DNA of 13,726 nt from Methanosphaera sp. rholeuAM130 (GTDB lineage Archaea > Methanobacteriota > Methanobacteria > Methanobacteriales > Methanobacteriaceae), in the NCBI GenBank assembly GCA_003266065.1, contig MUZY01000049.1, positions 200-13,925 on the forward strand, in the 5' to 3' direction. The notes beneath the pieces were generated by a model. That model made no database searches, had not been told where the DNA came from, and worked only from the letters and a program-made list of their open reading frames with translations. A program made the translations under genes and the position numbers. This document shows positions 6,481-13,581 of this stretch, piece by piece (positions within the stretch are counted from its first letter, which is position 1; each line of letters opens with the position of its first letter).

Positions 6481-7983
6481 TTATTCATCCTTTTTTTCCA
6501 CCTTGCTTTGAAGCATATATGCAAAGTATACAATCGATAAGAGCAATGGCCATACTCCAATCCTTCCAGCCCAGAAATCAATTATCAACACTATTTTTAC
6601 GACCAACGGAATTGATTGCGATATGAATGATGGTCCTACACCAGTATTTCCAATTGAAGCGGCGACAACGGTAAATGATATCTCCAAGTTCTTACAAAAC
6701 AGCAATACTATTAGCGTACTTATCATAAACAAAAGCATATACGCTATAATGTATACCATTATCGTTCTTGTTGTATCTTTTGATATTTCACGTTTTCTCT
6801 GGTCATGATATATTTTTCTCTTGATGACAGTATTGTTCGGCAGGAACATTTGCTGTATTTCCCACCATATGGCCTTAAACATGATTAGAATGTTGTATAT
6901 TTTTATTCCACCTGCAGTTGAACAAACGGAACCCCCAATAAACATCAACAGTACCAGTATATAGTAGCTAAATGGTGTCCAGATATTTAAGTCGGTTGAC
7001 ATGAATCCCGTGGAGGTTACTATTGATACTACTTGAAATAGCGAATGCCTGAATATCAATACTATATTCTGACCATATAATCCATTAAAATAAAGGCTTA
7101 TTGAAATCAATATTGTCGCTATTGTAATGATGGTAAACATTGCCCTTATTTCAACATCCTTAAGCAGGTTTCTCCAGTTTCCCTTCATAATCCTGTAATG
7201 CACTATGAAGTTAGTTGCACCCATTAACATTACAACCATAGTTATTAATTGGATTATTGGATTTGTGAAGTTATTGATATGTTCCGGATGTATCGAATAA
7301 CCGCCGGTTGCTATACCGACAAATGAGTAACATATGGAATCAAACGGATCTAGACCAGCTAAAATATATAAACTAACAGCCAAAACAGTTAAGATAAGAT
7401 ATACTTTGATGAATATCGTAGCAGTATGTTTAATATTCGGCGTCATTTGTTCCGTTTTTCCTTCTGCAAAGTATAGTCTTTTAAGACTTACCGATGAAGG
7501 TACGATAACCAAGAGAAGGAATATTATTCCTAAACCACCAAACCACTGAATCAGACATCTCCATATCGATATTGAATACGGGAATGTGTATACATCATAC
7601 ATTGAAAAACCGGTAGTTGTAATACCACTCATTCCTTCAAAAAATGCATCTATAAATGATAAATCTCCAGATATAAAATAAGGTAATGATGCAAATAACG
7701 ATGCGAAACCCCAAATACTCATCACAAAAATCAAGGAACCCTTGAGGGACAAGTTTGTAATACTTTTCGTATTGAAAACAAAATACAACAATAAACCGAT
7801 TGATATATTAATGATGGCAGATATTGTAAAGGATAGCATGTATATATCTGCATCATGATATATGTATGCACATGTTATAGGGATTATCATGAGTAAACCC
7901 AGTACCATCGAAACATAACCTGTATAATGACCAATGGTTTTTAACTCGGCCGGCTTTATCTTATTGATGCTGAATATGTTCAT
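6481..7983 (-). CDS. TrkH/KtrB-type potassium uptake protein
   Basis: A 500-residue membrane protein forming the K+-translocating subunit of a Trk/Ktr system. Four M1-P-M2 repeats are seen with their filter glycines: GITTTGFS (Gly125), GIATGGYS (Gly227/228), IVTSTGFM (Gly326) and IGNTGVGP (Gly448). The conserved arginine near the last inner helix is present in WAGRIG (Arg474). Length and repeat spacing are as expected for KtrB/TrkH, with about ten to twelve hydrophobic helices. Uptake usually needs a nucleotide-binding partner, TrkA or KtrA, and none is in this window. AGGAT on the minus strand lies about nine bases before the ATG. The neighbouring K+ channel is convergent rather than co-transcribed, so the two K+ routes are regulated separately. 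K+ is a major osmolyte and counter-ion in methanogens. Confidence 0.93.
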   Translation of the reverse strand: MNIFSINKIKPAELKTIGHYTGYVSMVLGLLMIIPITCAYIYHDADIYMLSFTISAIINISIGLLLYFVFNTKSITNLSLKGSLIFVMSIWGFASLFASLPYFISGDLSFIDAFFEGMSGITTTGFSMYDVYTFPYSISIWRCLIQWFGGLGIIFLLLVIVPSSVSLKRLYFAEGKTEQMTPNIKHTATIFIKVYLILTVLAVSLYILAGLDPFDSICYSFVGIATGGYSIHPEHINNFTNPIIQLITMVVMLMGATNFIVHYRIMKGNWRNLLKDVEIRAMFTIITIATILISISLYFNGLYGQNIVLIFRHSLFQVVSIVTSTGFMSTDLNIWTPFSYYILVLLMFIGGSVCSTAGGIKIYNILIMFKAIWWEIQQMFLPNNTVIKRKIYHDQRKREISKDTTRTIMVYIIAYMLLFMISTLIVLLFCKNLEISFTVVAASIGNTGVGPSFISQSIPLVVKIVLIIDFWAGRIGVWPLLLSIVYFAYMLQSKVEKKDE

Positions 7984-7992
7984 GAAAAAAAA

Positions 7993-8037
7993 TCCTATTA
8001 TTATACAGTAATAATATGTATAAAGTACTATATAAAA
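7993..8037 (-). promoter_or_regulatory. Promoter and ribosome binding site of trkH
   Basis: Reading the minus strand, TTTTATATA (complement of 8029-8037) is a strong TATA element, predicting a start near 8007. AGGAT (complement of about 7992-7996) is the ribosome binding site. Upstream, three copies of a CATTTAAT element lie at 8052, 8080 and 8125. Confidence 0.5.
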
Positions 8038-8227
8038 TTTTTAGAGTATTCCATTTAATGGCCATGAATGGATTATAAGCATTTAATAGAGAATTAAACT
8101 ATATCCTAAAGTGAAAACGCTTAGCATTTAATGGGGTATATAGTAGAATAAGTTCGGTTAATGATATCACTACGAATTATGAAAAATCGTCAATGACAAA
8201 TAGTATACATGTTGAAAGAAATAGCAA

Positions 8228-8252
8228 TGTTAAAAATATAAAAAAAGAAATT
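8228..8252 (-). terminator. U-rich terminator after the DUF5518-like membrane gene
   Basis: Just past the stop codon, the minus strand reads a T-rich tract (CTTTTTTTATATTTTTAAC, complement of about 8230-8248). This is typical of archaeal U-tract termination. No hairpin is obvious. Confidence 0.5.
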
Positions 8253-8258
8253 AGGGGA

Positions 8259-8687
8259 TTATTTATCTGTTTTTTCCTTGTTGATTACAGAGAGTATATC
8301 TCGGAATGTAGTTCCTATACTTCCACCGATACTTCCAAGTATTAAACCGCCGAAAAGTACTATTGCAGTTAATAGCAGCACGGAAAAACTACTTGCCATG
8401 TCACCTGTAGTCAATATCGAATTGAATCTTGGAATGTAGTAATATAAAAACATTACACCAAAGAATATGCTGAAGAGTATACTTGCCGCTGTAGCACGTA
8501 ATGTTTTATGATTTACAGAACGTTTTTTAGATGGGTTGTATATGAATGCAGCTATCAATGAGGACAATAATACCGCTATTATAGTACCGGTTATCGGATA
8601 ACTGATTAATCTACATACGAATAGGATTAAACTAGCCATAAATAATCCAATTGATATGGATGTTAAATAATCAAATTCTAAATTCAT
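8259..8687 (-). CDS. Small four-helix membrane protein with glycine zipper (DUF5518-like)
   Basis: A 142-residue integral membrane protein of unknown function. Hydrophobic helices lie at about 9-27, 31-50, 66-84 and 101-124, with a basic loop NPSKKRSVNHK (51-61) between the second and third. The last helix runs into a glycine-zipper segment GGLILGSIGGSIGTTF (113-128), and the tail is charged. The arrangement recalls the DUF5518 membrane proteins common in Methanobacteriales, but I could not check this. It lies 45 bases downstream of the 149-residue gene on the same strand and may share its transcript. There is almost no ribosome binding site (TAGATT at best) and a TATA-like ATTTATATTT lies at about 8715-8725, so an independent nearly leaderless transcript is also possible. 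Confidence 0.8.
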   Translation of the reverse strand: MNLEFDYLTSISIGLFMASLILFVCRLISYPITGTIIAVLLSSLIAAFIYNPSKKRSVNHKTLRATAASILFSIFFGVMFLYYYIPRFNSILTTGDMASSFSVLLLTAIVLFGGLILGSIGGSIGTTFRDILSVINKEKTDK

Positions 8688-8732
8688 ATAAATCTATACA
8701 TAAATATATTTATCCAAATATAAATATTTTAT

Positions 8733-9182
8733 TTAAAGTCGTTGAAAATCCTCCCGTGTAATTCTTGTATATATCCCGTTATCCAATATTTTTAATGAAT
8801 CGTTTTCTGTAGTTATATGTATCTCATTTTTCAAATGATCCTCCATATAAAATATTTTATTAAATATTTTCAGAATTATGGTATGCTCCGAGATCATCTC
8901 TTCTAAAATGGATGAAGGTAACTCCAATTTATTATTTATTATCATTAAATCAACTTCAGGGATAAATGATAAAAGAGTTTTTTCATCTGTACTTATAGTA
9001 TCCATCATTACCAATTCATTGTTTTTGTTTCTGGTAATTAGGAAACAATCGTCAAATATTTCCTGAAGATTAATGGAATTATTTTGGATATCATCCATGT
9101 AAATATATTCTAGGGATTCTTTATTGTCTATTTTATCTAATTGTTTAATCATTGAATCAAATTCGAAATTTTGTTCAGTCAT
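8733..9182 (-). CDS. Soluble protein of unknown function
   Basis: I do not recognise this 149-residue acidic protein. It has no membrane helix, signal peptide or recognisable motif, and a single Cys (about residue 46). The sequence suggests an alpha/beta domain: an N-terminal helix (about 7-27), several strands (CFLITRNKNNELVMMDTIS; VDLMIINNKLELP; HTIILKIFNKIFYM) and a C-terminal strand pair ending in a short helix (YTRITREDFQRL). GGAGA on the minus strand lies about ten bases before the ATG and supports the start. It is first in a probable two-gene unit with the membrane protein downstream. Its promoter is framed by an inverted repeat, so its expression may be controlled. It could be a cytoplasmic partner of the membrane protein, but only adjacency suggests this. 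Confidence 0.75.
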   Translation of the reverse strand: MTEQNFEFDSMIKQLDKIDNKESLEYIYMDDIQNNSINLQEIFDDCFLITRNKNNELVMMDTISTDEKTLLSFIPEVDLMIINNKLELPSSILEEMISEHTIILKIFNKIFYMEDHLKNEIHITTENDSLKILDNGIYTRITREDFQRL

Positions 9183-9216
9183 ATGTATCTTTCTCCTAAA
9201 ATTTATTTAAAAAATA

Positions 9217-9252
9217 TGTAGGCAGGATATTTATTAATATAAGTTACCTACA
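9217..9252 (-). promoter_or_regulatory. Promoter flanked by an inverted repeat, possible operator
   Basis: TGTAGG (9217-9222) and CCTACA (9247-9252) are perfect 6-bp arms 24 bases apart. Between them the minus strand reads TTATATTAA (complement of 9234-9242), a good TATA element for the 149-residue gene, predicting a start near 9212. Arms on both sides of a TATA box are the expected geometry for a dimeric regulator that blocks TBP/TFB or polymerase. Confidence 0.4.
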
Positions 9253-9483
9253 ATTAAATATATTATCATTACTTCTATATAAATATTTATTTTTAAATTT
9301 AATTGATAAATTAAAGTCAAAAAGATATTTAAAGCTATTAAAACAAAGTTTTCATATATAAATGATTTAATTCATATAACCAATTAATTGGAATATATCG
9401 AAGATTGAAGAAAAGCAATATTTAAAAAACAGTTGATTAAAGAATATTGAAAAATTAAAAAACATTTAATTAAAAAAAGAATA

Positions 9484-9513
9484 AATAATTGAAAAAAAGA
9501 AAAAAAAGAAAAA
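9484..9513 (-). terminator. U-rich terminator of the metal ATPase operon
   Basis: Directly after the ATPase stop codon, the minus strand reads TTAAATTTTTC followed by two long T runs broken by single C residues. This is a strong archaeal U-tract terminator. Confidence 0.65.
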
Positions 9514-9514
9514 T

Positions 9515-11629
9515 TTAAGACTCTAAAGAAATCTTAGGAATGTTGGCATAGTTCTTGCTGGAAGAACTATCATAGCTTAAAAGCATCGTACTACCATTAT
9601 GCAATACGGATGTAATAGCCGGTGTAATGAAACCCATAATACCTAAAGACATGAATAAAGTGTTAAGAACAACGATGTATCTGTAGTTTCTATTAATCAA
9701 GTCCAACATATTCTGACTTAACAATCTTATAGTCACTAGATCTTCTAAAGTAGGTCTAAGCAATGTGATGTCAGCAACTTCCCTTGCCAAATCAGATGAA
9801 TCCTTCATTGCAACGGATACATCGGCAGCAGATAATGCAGGAGAATCATTGATTCCATCTCCAACCATGATTACTTTCTTGCCGGTTGCCTTGATTTCCT
9901 CCACAACAGATGACTTATCTTCAGGTAGAACCTGTGATCTGTAATGATCTATGCCCAATTCACCTGCAATAGTCTTGGCCGCATTTTCAGAATCACCTGT
10001 AAGCATTATGATTTCCTTAATTCCTAATGATTTAAGTTCTTTAAGAACTTCTTTAGCTTCAGGTCTAGGTGGATCATCAATACATATTATACCTTCAAGT
10101 TTACCGTCAATTGCAAAGTAGATGACGGAATATTTCTCCATATTTTCTTCTATTATATGTTTATGTTCTTCAGATATTTCCACTTTCTCATCTTCAATCA
10201 CGAAGTGTCTGCTACCCAATACTGTACGTTTACCGAATAAGGTAGTGGCAATTCCATGAGCAACTATATATTCGACTTCGGAGTGCAACTCTTCCGCATG
10301 GGTAAGGTTCAACTCCTTAGCCTTGTTGACGATAGCTGTTGCAACGCTGTGTGGGAAGTGCTCTTCAAGACAGGCCGCCTGTCTTAAGAGTTCATCATCA
10401 GACAAACTACCTAATGAAATGTACTTGGCAACATGAGGTGCTGACTTGGTAAGAGTACCGGTCTTATCAAATATAATCGTATCAGCCGTTGCAAATGCTT
10501 CCAAGTACCTACCACCTTTAACAACTATTTCCCTTTCTGAGGCTTCACGCATTGCCGATATGACCGTAATTGGAGTAGCCAATTTAATGGCACAGGAATA
10601 GTCAACGGTTAAAGCGGCTATTGCCTTGGTTGCATTTCTTGTCAATAGGTACGTTAAAGCAGTTACTCCGAAGTTCCATGGTACAATTGAATCGGCCAAT
10701 CTTTCAGCCTTACTTTGTACGCCTGCCTTTACTTCTTCGGAACTTTCAATCAAATCAATGATTTGATTAATTCTTGTATCCTCATTCAATGCTTCAACTT
10801 CAATGGTTATATTACCATCTTCAACTATAGTACCTGCAAATACCGCATTTCCTTCCGATTTACTGACTGCTAAGGATTCACCGGTCATTGTAGATTCGTT
10901 GATTTCTGCAATACCTTTGACTATTATTCCATCTGCCGGAATTATAGTACCCGTACGTACAACAACATGATCTTTTTCCTTAAGCTCGGTAAATGGTATC
11001 TGTATTTCTTCACCGGTTTCAGTTTCAACCCATACCTTGTTAATGTTCAACATCAAACTCTTTTCAAGTGAATGTTTTGTTTTTTCTATTGTGTACTCTT
11101 CTAAGATTTCGGATAATCCTAAGAGGAACACTATAGAACCGGCAGGTGCATACATTCCCTGAGTTAATGTGACGAATATTGAAGTAGCGTCCAATAAATC
11201 AACATCCAATCGTAGATGCCTTAGACTGTCAAATCCACTGGCCAAATAAGGAGCTGCTTCATATAAAATTCTTACAAGACGGATTGGTAAAGGCATGAAG
11301 AATTTAAAGAAGTATCGGGTACCTATTTTTCTGAGAATTTTGTTGATGTACCTGTTGTTTGTTTCGGTAATCACTTCATCATTTGTAGGTTTTACTTCTT
11401 TAATATCACTACGAGTAATATTAGCCAATATTTTAAGAATATTCTTTTTGTCACCGATATATTTTAGGAATATACTACCGTTTATGGATGAAACTTTAAC
11501 AGTTTGGATGCAATCCTTTTTTGATAAAAACTGGGATAAGCCATAACTTTGTTCTCTGGATATAACGTTTTTTCCTAGACGAACACGTAATGTATCCACA
11601 TCATTATCATAAACTATTTTAAATTTCAT
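9515..11629 (-). CDS. P1B-type heavy-metal-translocating ATPase, CtpC-like, with SCA motif
   Basis: A 704-residue membrane pump that exports (or moves) a metal ion using ATP. All core P-type motifs are present: actuator TGES (249-252), phosphorylation site DKTGT (Asp388), TGD (544-546) and the hinge GDGINDSPAL (590-599). The P1B-type HP signature of the nucleotide domain appears as HFPH (424-427). The intramembrane metal motif is SCAIKLATP (345-353), with Cys346 but no CPC. Residues 1-75 look like a heavy-metal-associated-type (HMA_2-like) domain lacking CxxC. HNGS (677-680) marks the last helix. The set resembles the group containing mycobacterial CtpC, which handles Zn or Mn; the ion here cannot be decided from sequence. 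It follows the scaffold-like gene by 53 bases on the same strand. The ribosome binding site is weak (GGAATT), with a five-codon frame overlapping the start. Confidence 0.92.
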   Translation of the reverse strand: MKFKIVYDNDVDTLRVRLGKNVISREQSYGLSQFLSKKDCIQTVKVSSINGSIFLKYIGDKKNILKILANITRSDIKEVKPTNDEVITETNNRYINKILRKIGTRYFFKFFMPLPIRLVRILYEAAPYLASGFDSLRHLRLDVDLLDATSIFVTLTQGMYAPAGSIVFLLGLSEILEEYTIEKTKHSLEKSLMLNINKVWVETETGEEIQIPFTELKEKDHVVVRTGTIIPADGIIVKGIAEINESTMTGESLAVSKSEGNAVFAGTIVEDGNITIEVEALNEDTRINQIIDLIESSEEVKAGVQSKAERLADSIVPWNFGVTALTYLLTRNATKAIAALTVDYSCAIKLATPITVISAMREASEREIVVKGGRYLEAFATADTIIFDKTGTLTKSAPHVAKYISLGSLSDDELLRQAACLEEHFPHSVATAIVNKAKELNLTHAEELHSEVEYIVAHGIATTLFGKRTVLGSRHFVIEDEKVEISEEHKHIIEENMEKYSVIYFAIDGKLEGIICIDDPPRPEAKEVLKELKSLGIKEIIMLTGDSENAAKTIAGELGIDHYRSQVLPEDKSSVVEEIKATGKKVIMVGDGINDSPALSAADVSVAMKDSSDLAREVADITLLRPTLEDLVTIRLLSQNMLDLINRNYRYIVVLNTLFMSLGIMGFITPAITSVLHNGSTMLLSYDSSSSKNYANIPKISLES

Positions 11630-11648
11630 TTTTTTAATTCCATAAGTC

Positions 11649-11671
11649 CTTTAAAAAAAATATAAAAAAAA
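11649..11671 (-). terminator. Internal U tracts between the scaffold-like gene and the ATPase
   Basis: The minus strand between the two cistrons has two 8-nt T runs (complements of 11653-11660 and 11664-11671). U runs of this kind promote termination in archaea, so part of the transcripts may end here and leave the upstream gene more abundant than the pump. There is no clear hairpin. Confidence 0.4.
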
Positions 11672-11682
11672 TAATATTAAAT

Positions 11683-12027
11683 TTAGTCGTCATTTACAAA
11701 TTCTACATCATATTCTGCATCGATTTCATCTTCATCGATTAAATCTTCAGGACCGAATATTTCTACCTGCTGTTTTTCCTGTGCTTCAGCATGGATATCT
11801 TCAGCATCTTCTTTGATATTTTCAATTGATTCCTCAACTGAATCTTTAAGATCCATCAATCCTGCCGTTGCATTAACTGCAAATTCATGTGCAGCATCAG
11901 TTTCAGCGATTTTTTTGATAGCGTAAGCTGCCACCATTCCACCGACGAAGTATTTTACTTCCGTTCTTCCTAGGAAACTTGTTATACTACCTGTTATGTT
12001 ACTTTCTGAATCGTTATTGAATACCAT
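11683..12027 (-). CDS. PacL1/DUF6110-like small membrane protein, probable partner of the metal ATPase
   Basis: A 114-residue protein encoded immediately before the metal pump. It has a short Gly/Ala-rich hydrophobic segment (FVGGMVAAYAI, about 27-37), then a charged amphipathic helix with AHEFAVNATAGLMDLKDSVE (46-65) running to AEDIHAEAQE (75-84), and a C-terminal tail (94-114) in which 12 of 21 residues are Asp or Glu. This order matches what I recall of mycobacterial PacL1 (DUF1490) and of clostridial DUF6110 proteins beside metal ATPases: membrane segment, Ala-rich helix with an AVTAT-like block, metal-binding tail. PacL1 clusters and stabilises CtpC. Here the acidic tail could bind divalent metal; this is inference. 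The ATG at 12039 has no ribosome binding site, whereas the ATG at 12027 has a perfect GGTGAT four bases upstream, so I start there. Confidence 0.72.
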   Translation of the reverse strand: MVFNNDSESNITGSITSFLGRTEVKYFVGGMVAAYAIKKIAETDAAHEFAVNATAGLMDLKDSVEESIENIKEDAEDIHAEAQEKQQVEIFGPEDLIDEDEIDAEYDVEFVNDD

Positions 12028-12379
12028 ATTTATCACCATTATTAATGTTAATTTGATTTAATTATTTTTTATTAGAATGTTCGTTTCATTCTATAATATA
12101 AAATAAGTTTAGTATAGTATATAAAGATGTGTCTTTTTAGGCAAATATAAATAATTATTATGCAAACTTAAAAATAATTTAGGCTTATGTAAAAAAAAGT
12201 AAAAAAAAGCAGTTATAATAGGTTTATTTATTTAATAACAAATATAAAACGATTTCAATTTGTAGAATTTTTTTAAAAATAAATAGAAAAAAATACAATT
12301 TTTATTAAATAGAAATTACTCATCATTAAGGTTAAATATTAAAAACATAAAACACATAATATTTTTAGAGGAATCGAAA
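12028..12379. other. Intergenic region, about 350 bp, between divergent operons
   Basis: The left part is the promoter/operator of the metal ATPase operon. The right part holds a TATA-like TTAAATATTAAA (12332-12343) and the ribosome binding site GAGGAATC (12368-12375) of the 126-residue gene. The middle is low-complexity A/T sequence with repeated GTAAAAAAAA stretches (about 12188-12208), and I see no gene in it. Confidence 0.5.
12032..12103 (-). promoter_or_regulatory. Promoter, palindromic operator candidate and ribosome binding site of the metal ATPase operon
   Basis: Reading the minus strand, TTTTATATTATA (complement of 12092-12103) is the TATA element, predicting a start near 12072. A perfect inverted repeat, TAGAATG (12073-12079) and CATTCTA (12087-12093) separated by seven bases, lies between TATA and the predicted start, where a bound repressor would block transcription. 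GGTGAT (complement of 12032-12037) is the ribosome binding site. Confidence 0.5.
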
Positions 12380-12760
12380 ATGAACAAATGGAACTATGAA
12401 AAACTGGAAGAGATGACAAATACCGATAACGATTACATTGAAATGAAATTAAACTATACGTATATTGCCAATAATTATGAAGACATATTAATTAAAACAT
12501 ACGCTGACGGTAACATTACACCAACATTATTTAATGATGTGGAACTGGCATATGAAGGAAAGATATTGAATGATATTCAACTTCCGCAAATAACTGATGA
12601 ACTTAAAAATTCCATAGATGAAAAAAGAAGAGCCCGTAAAGTTGTAGAACTTAAACATTTTTCTAGAGATATGACACATAAAGACTGGTTTAAACATTTG
12701 GAAGATGAAGTACGTGAATTTATCGAGAAATATCCCGAATTTAAAGACGTAATTTTTTAA
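12380..12760 (+). CDS. Soluble protein of unknown function
   Basis: I do not recognise this 126-residue protein. It is hydrophilic, without cysteines, membrane helices or a signal peptide. The N-terminal half alternates acidic and aromatic residues (YEKLEEMTNTDNDYIEMKLNY would form a helix then a strand). A basic helix follows (SIDEKRRARKVVELKHF, about 75-91), and the C-terminal part is DWFKHLEDEVREFIEKYPEF. GAGG at 12368-12371, eight bases before the ATG, supports the start. It is transcribed alone, divergent from the metal ATPase operon and convergent with the zinc-ribbon gene, with only 11 bases between stop codons. The divergent promoter arrangement could mean shared regulation with the metal operon, but the two TATA elements are over 200 bases apart. 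Confidence 0.75.
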   Translation: MNKWNYEKLEEMTNTDNDYIEMKLNYTYIANNYEDILIKTYADGNITPTLFNDVELAYEGKILNDIQLPQITDELKNSIDEKRRARKVVELKHFSRDMTHKDWFKHLEDEVREFIEKYPEFKDVIF

Positions 12761-12771
12761 TAAAAATAGAA

Positions 12772-13380
12772 TTATTTAAGGTTAATGAAACCTAGAAATA
12801 ATGGGATTTCCTTATCTGCGTTAATGGCTTTGATGCATTTGTACGTATCATATACCACATATATCTCCCATATTAATGCCAAATATAGAACATAGGAGTT
12901 AAAGTCTATTAAAAACTCCGGCGTTACAGGTATGAATGCATTGATTATCAATGATAGGATAAACTCAACTATCCCCCTTTTTTTCAAACCCGCATAGACA
13001 TTGCCCATACCCGTAATGAAAAAAGACAACAAACATCCCAAAAAGAGACTTTTATTTTGGTATCTGCTGATACTTACATTCTCACTAATTAGTTCAACAT
13101 TATCCAATAAATAGTACCCGTCAGCATACTTATAAGAATTTCTATAATTATCTTCTATAATATGACTTCGGGAGCCATTTTCATCGAAAGTATCGGTATT
13201 GATGGTATTCTGGTTAACGTTAGATTTAGTATTATTAATGTTAGTATTGCTATTAGTGTTGTCATTATCCTCCATATATCCATCATTGGTTTTTTCGGAT
13301 TCCTTTAACAGATAATGACATTTTTTGCAAATGGACTGCCCTTCATCATTTTCGAATCCGCAATTTTGACACTTCGACAT
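12772..13380 (-). CDS. Zinc-ribbon membrane protein with TM2-like domain
   Basis: A 202-residue protein with an N-terminal zinc ribbon (Cys4, Cys7, Cys18, Cys21, in CQNCGFENDEGQSICKKC), a linker of about 30 residues made mostly of Asn, Thr, Ser and Asp (37-63), and a C-terminal membrane part. Hydrophobic segments lie at about 112-130, 137-152 and 162-179. The sequence ITGMGNVYAGLKKRGIVEFI recalls the TM2/DUF5683-type signature (small residues, Tyr, Gly then a basic loop), and WEIYVVYDTYKCIKA fits the last helix of such proteins. The ribbon would face the cytoplasm. Function unknown; such proteins are frequent in methanogens. The longest frame starts with GTG at 13389, but GTGAT at 13385-13389 (minus strand) is four bases before the ATG at 13380, which I prefer. 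Confidence 0.8.
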   Translation of the reverse strand: MSKCQNCGFENDEGQSICKKCHYLLKESEKTNDGYMEDNDNTNSNTNINNTKSNVNQNTINTDTFDENGSRSHIIEDNYRNSYKYADGYYLLDNVELISENVSISRYQNKSLFLGCLLSFFITGMGNVYAGLKKRGIVEFILSLIINAFIPVTPEFLIDFNSYVLYLALIWEIYVVYDTYKCIKAINADKEIPLFLGFINLK

Positions 13381-13534
13381 TTTGATCACATCTATTCTAA
13401 ATAGTTATATGTTGAATCTTTTTAATATCCTTTAAAAATAAGCTCCATTACATCAGTTAAAAAAATATGGAATAACTCTTTGAAATGTTTTAATGCCATA
13501 TGGATGGATTTCAAATTGTTAATTGCGTTTAATA

Positions 13535-13566
13535 ATAAAAAGAGTTAAGATAAAAAAAAGAGTAGT
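13535..13566 (-). terminator. U-rich terminator after the 43-codon gene
   Basis: The minus strand reads ACTCTTTTTTTTATC then AACTCTTTTTATTATT, that is, two copies of ACTCTTTTT within about 30 bases downstream of the small gene. This is a good U-tract terminator and supports that gene being transcribed. Confidence 0.55.
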
Positions 13567-13581
13567 TGATTGATGGGATTT

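Larger units (their letters stand above)
9183..9514. other. Intergenic region, about 330 bp, very A+T-rich
   Basis: The left part holds the promoter of the 149-residue gene with a flanking inverted repeat. The right end is the terminator of the ATPase operon. Between them I see no gene. A perfect 12-bp palindrome CCAATTAATTGG (9380-9391) stands out in otherwise low-complexity A/T sequence. Purine-rich A/G runs fill about 9470-9513. Confidence 0.5.

Noticed and set aside
7334..7549. 71-residue plus-strand reading frame
   Set aside because: Antisense to trkH within a conserved membrane repeat; no ribosome binding site.
12180..12210. Repeated GTAAAAAAAA units as a possible repeat family
   Set aside because: Only two adjacent copies in A-rich sequence, which is expected at this base composition.
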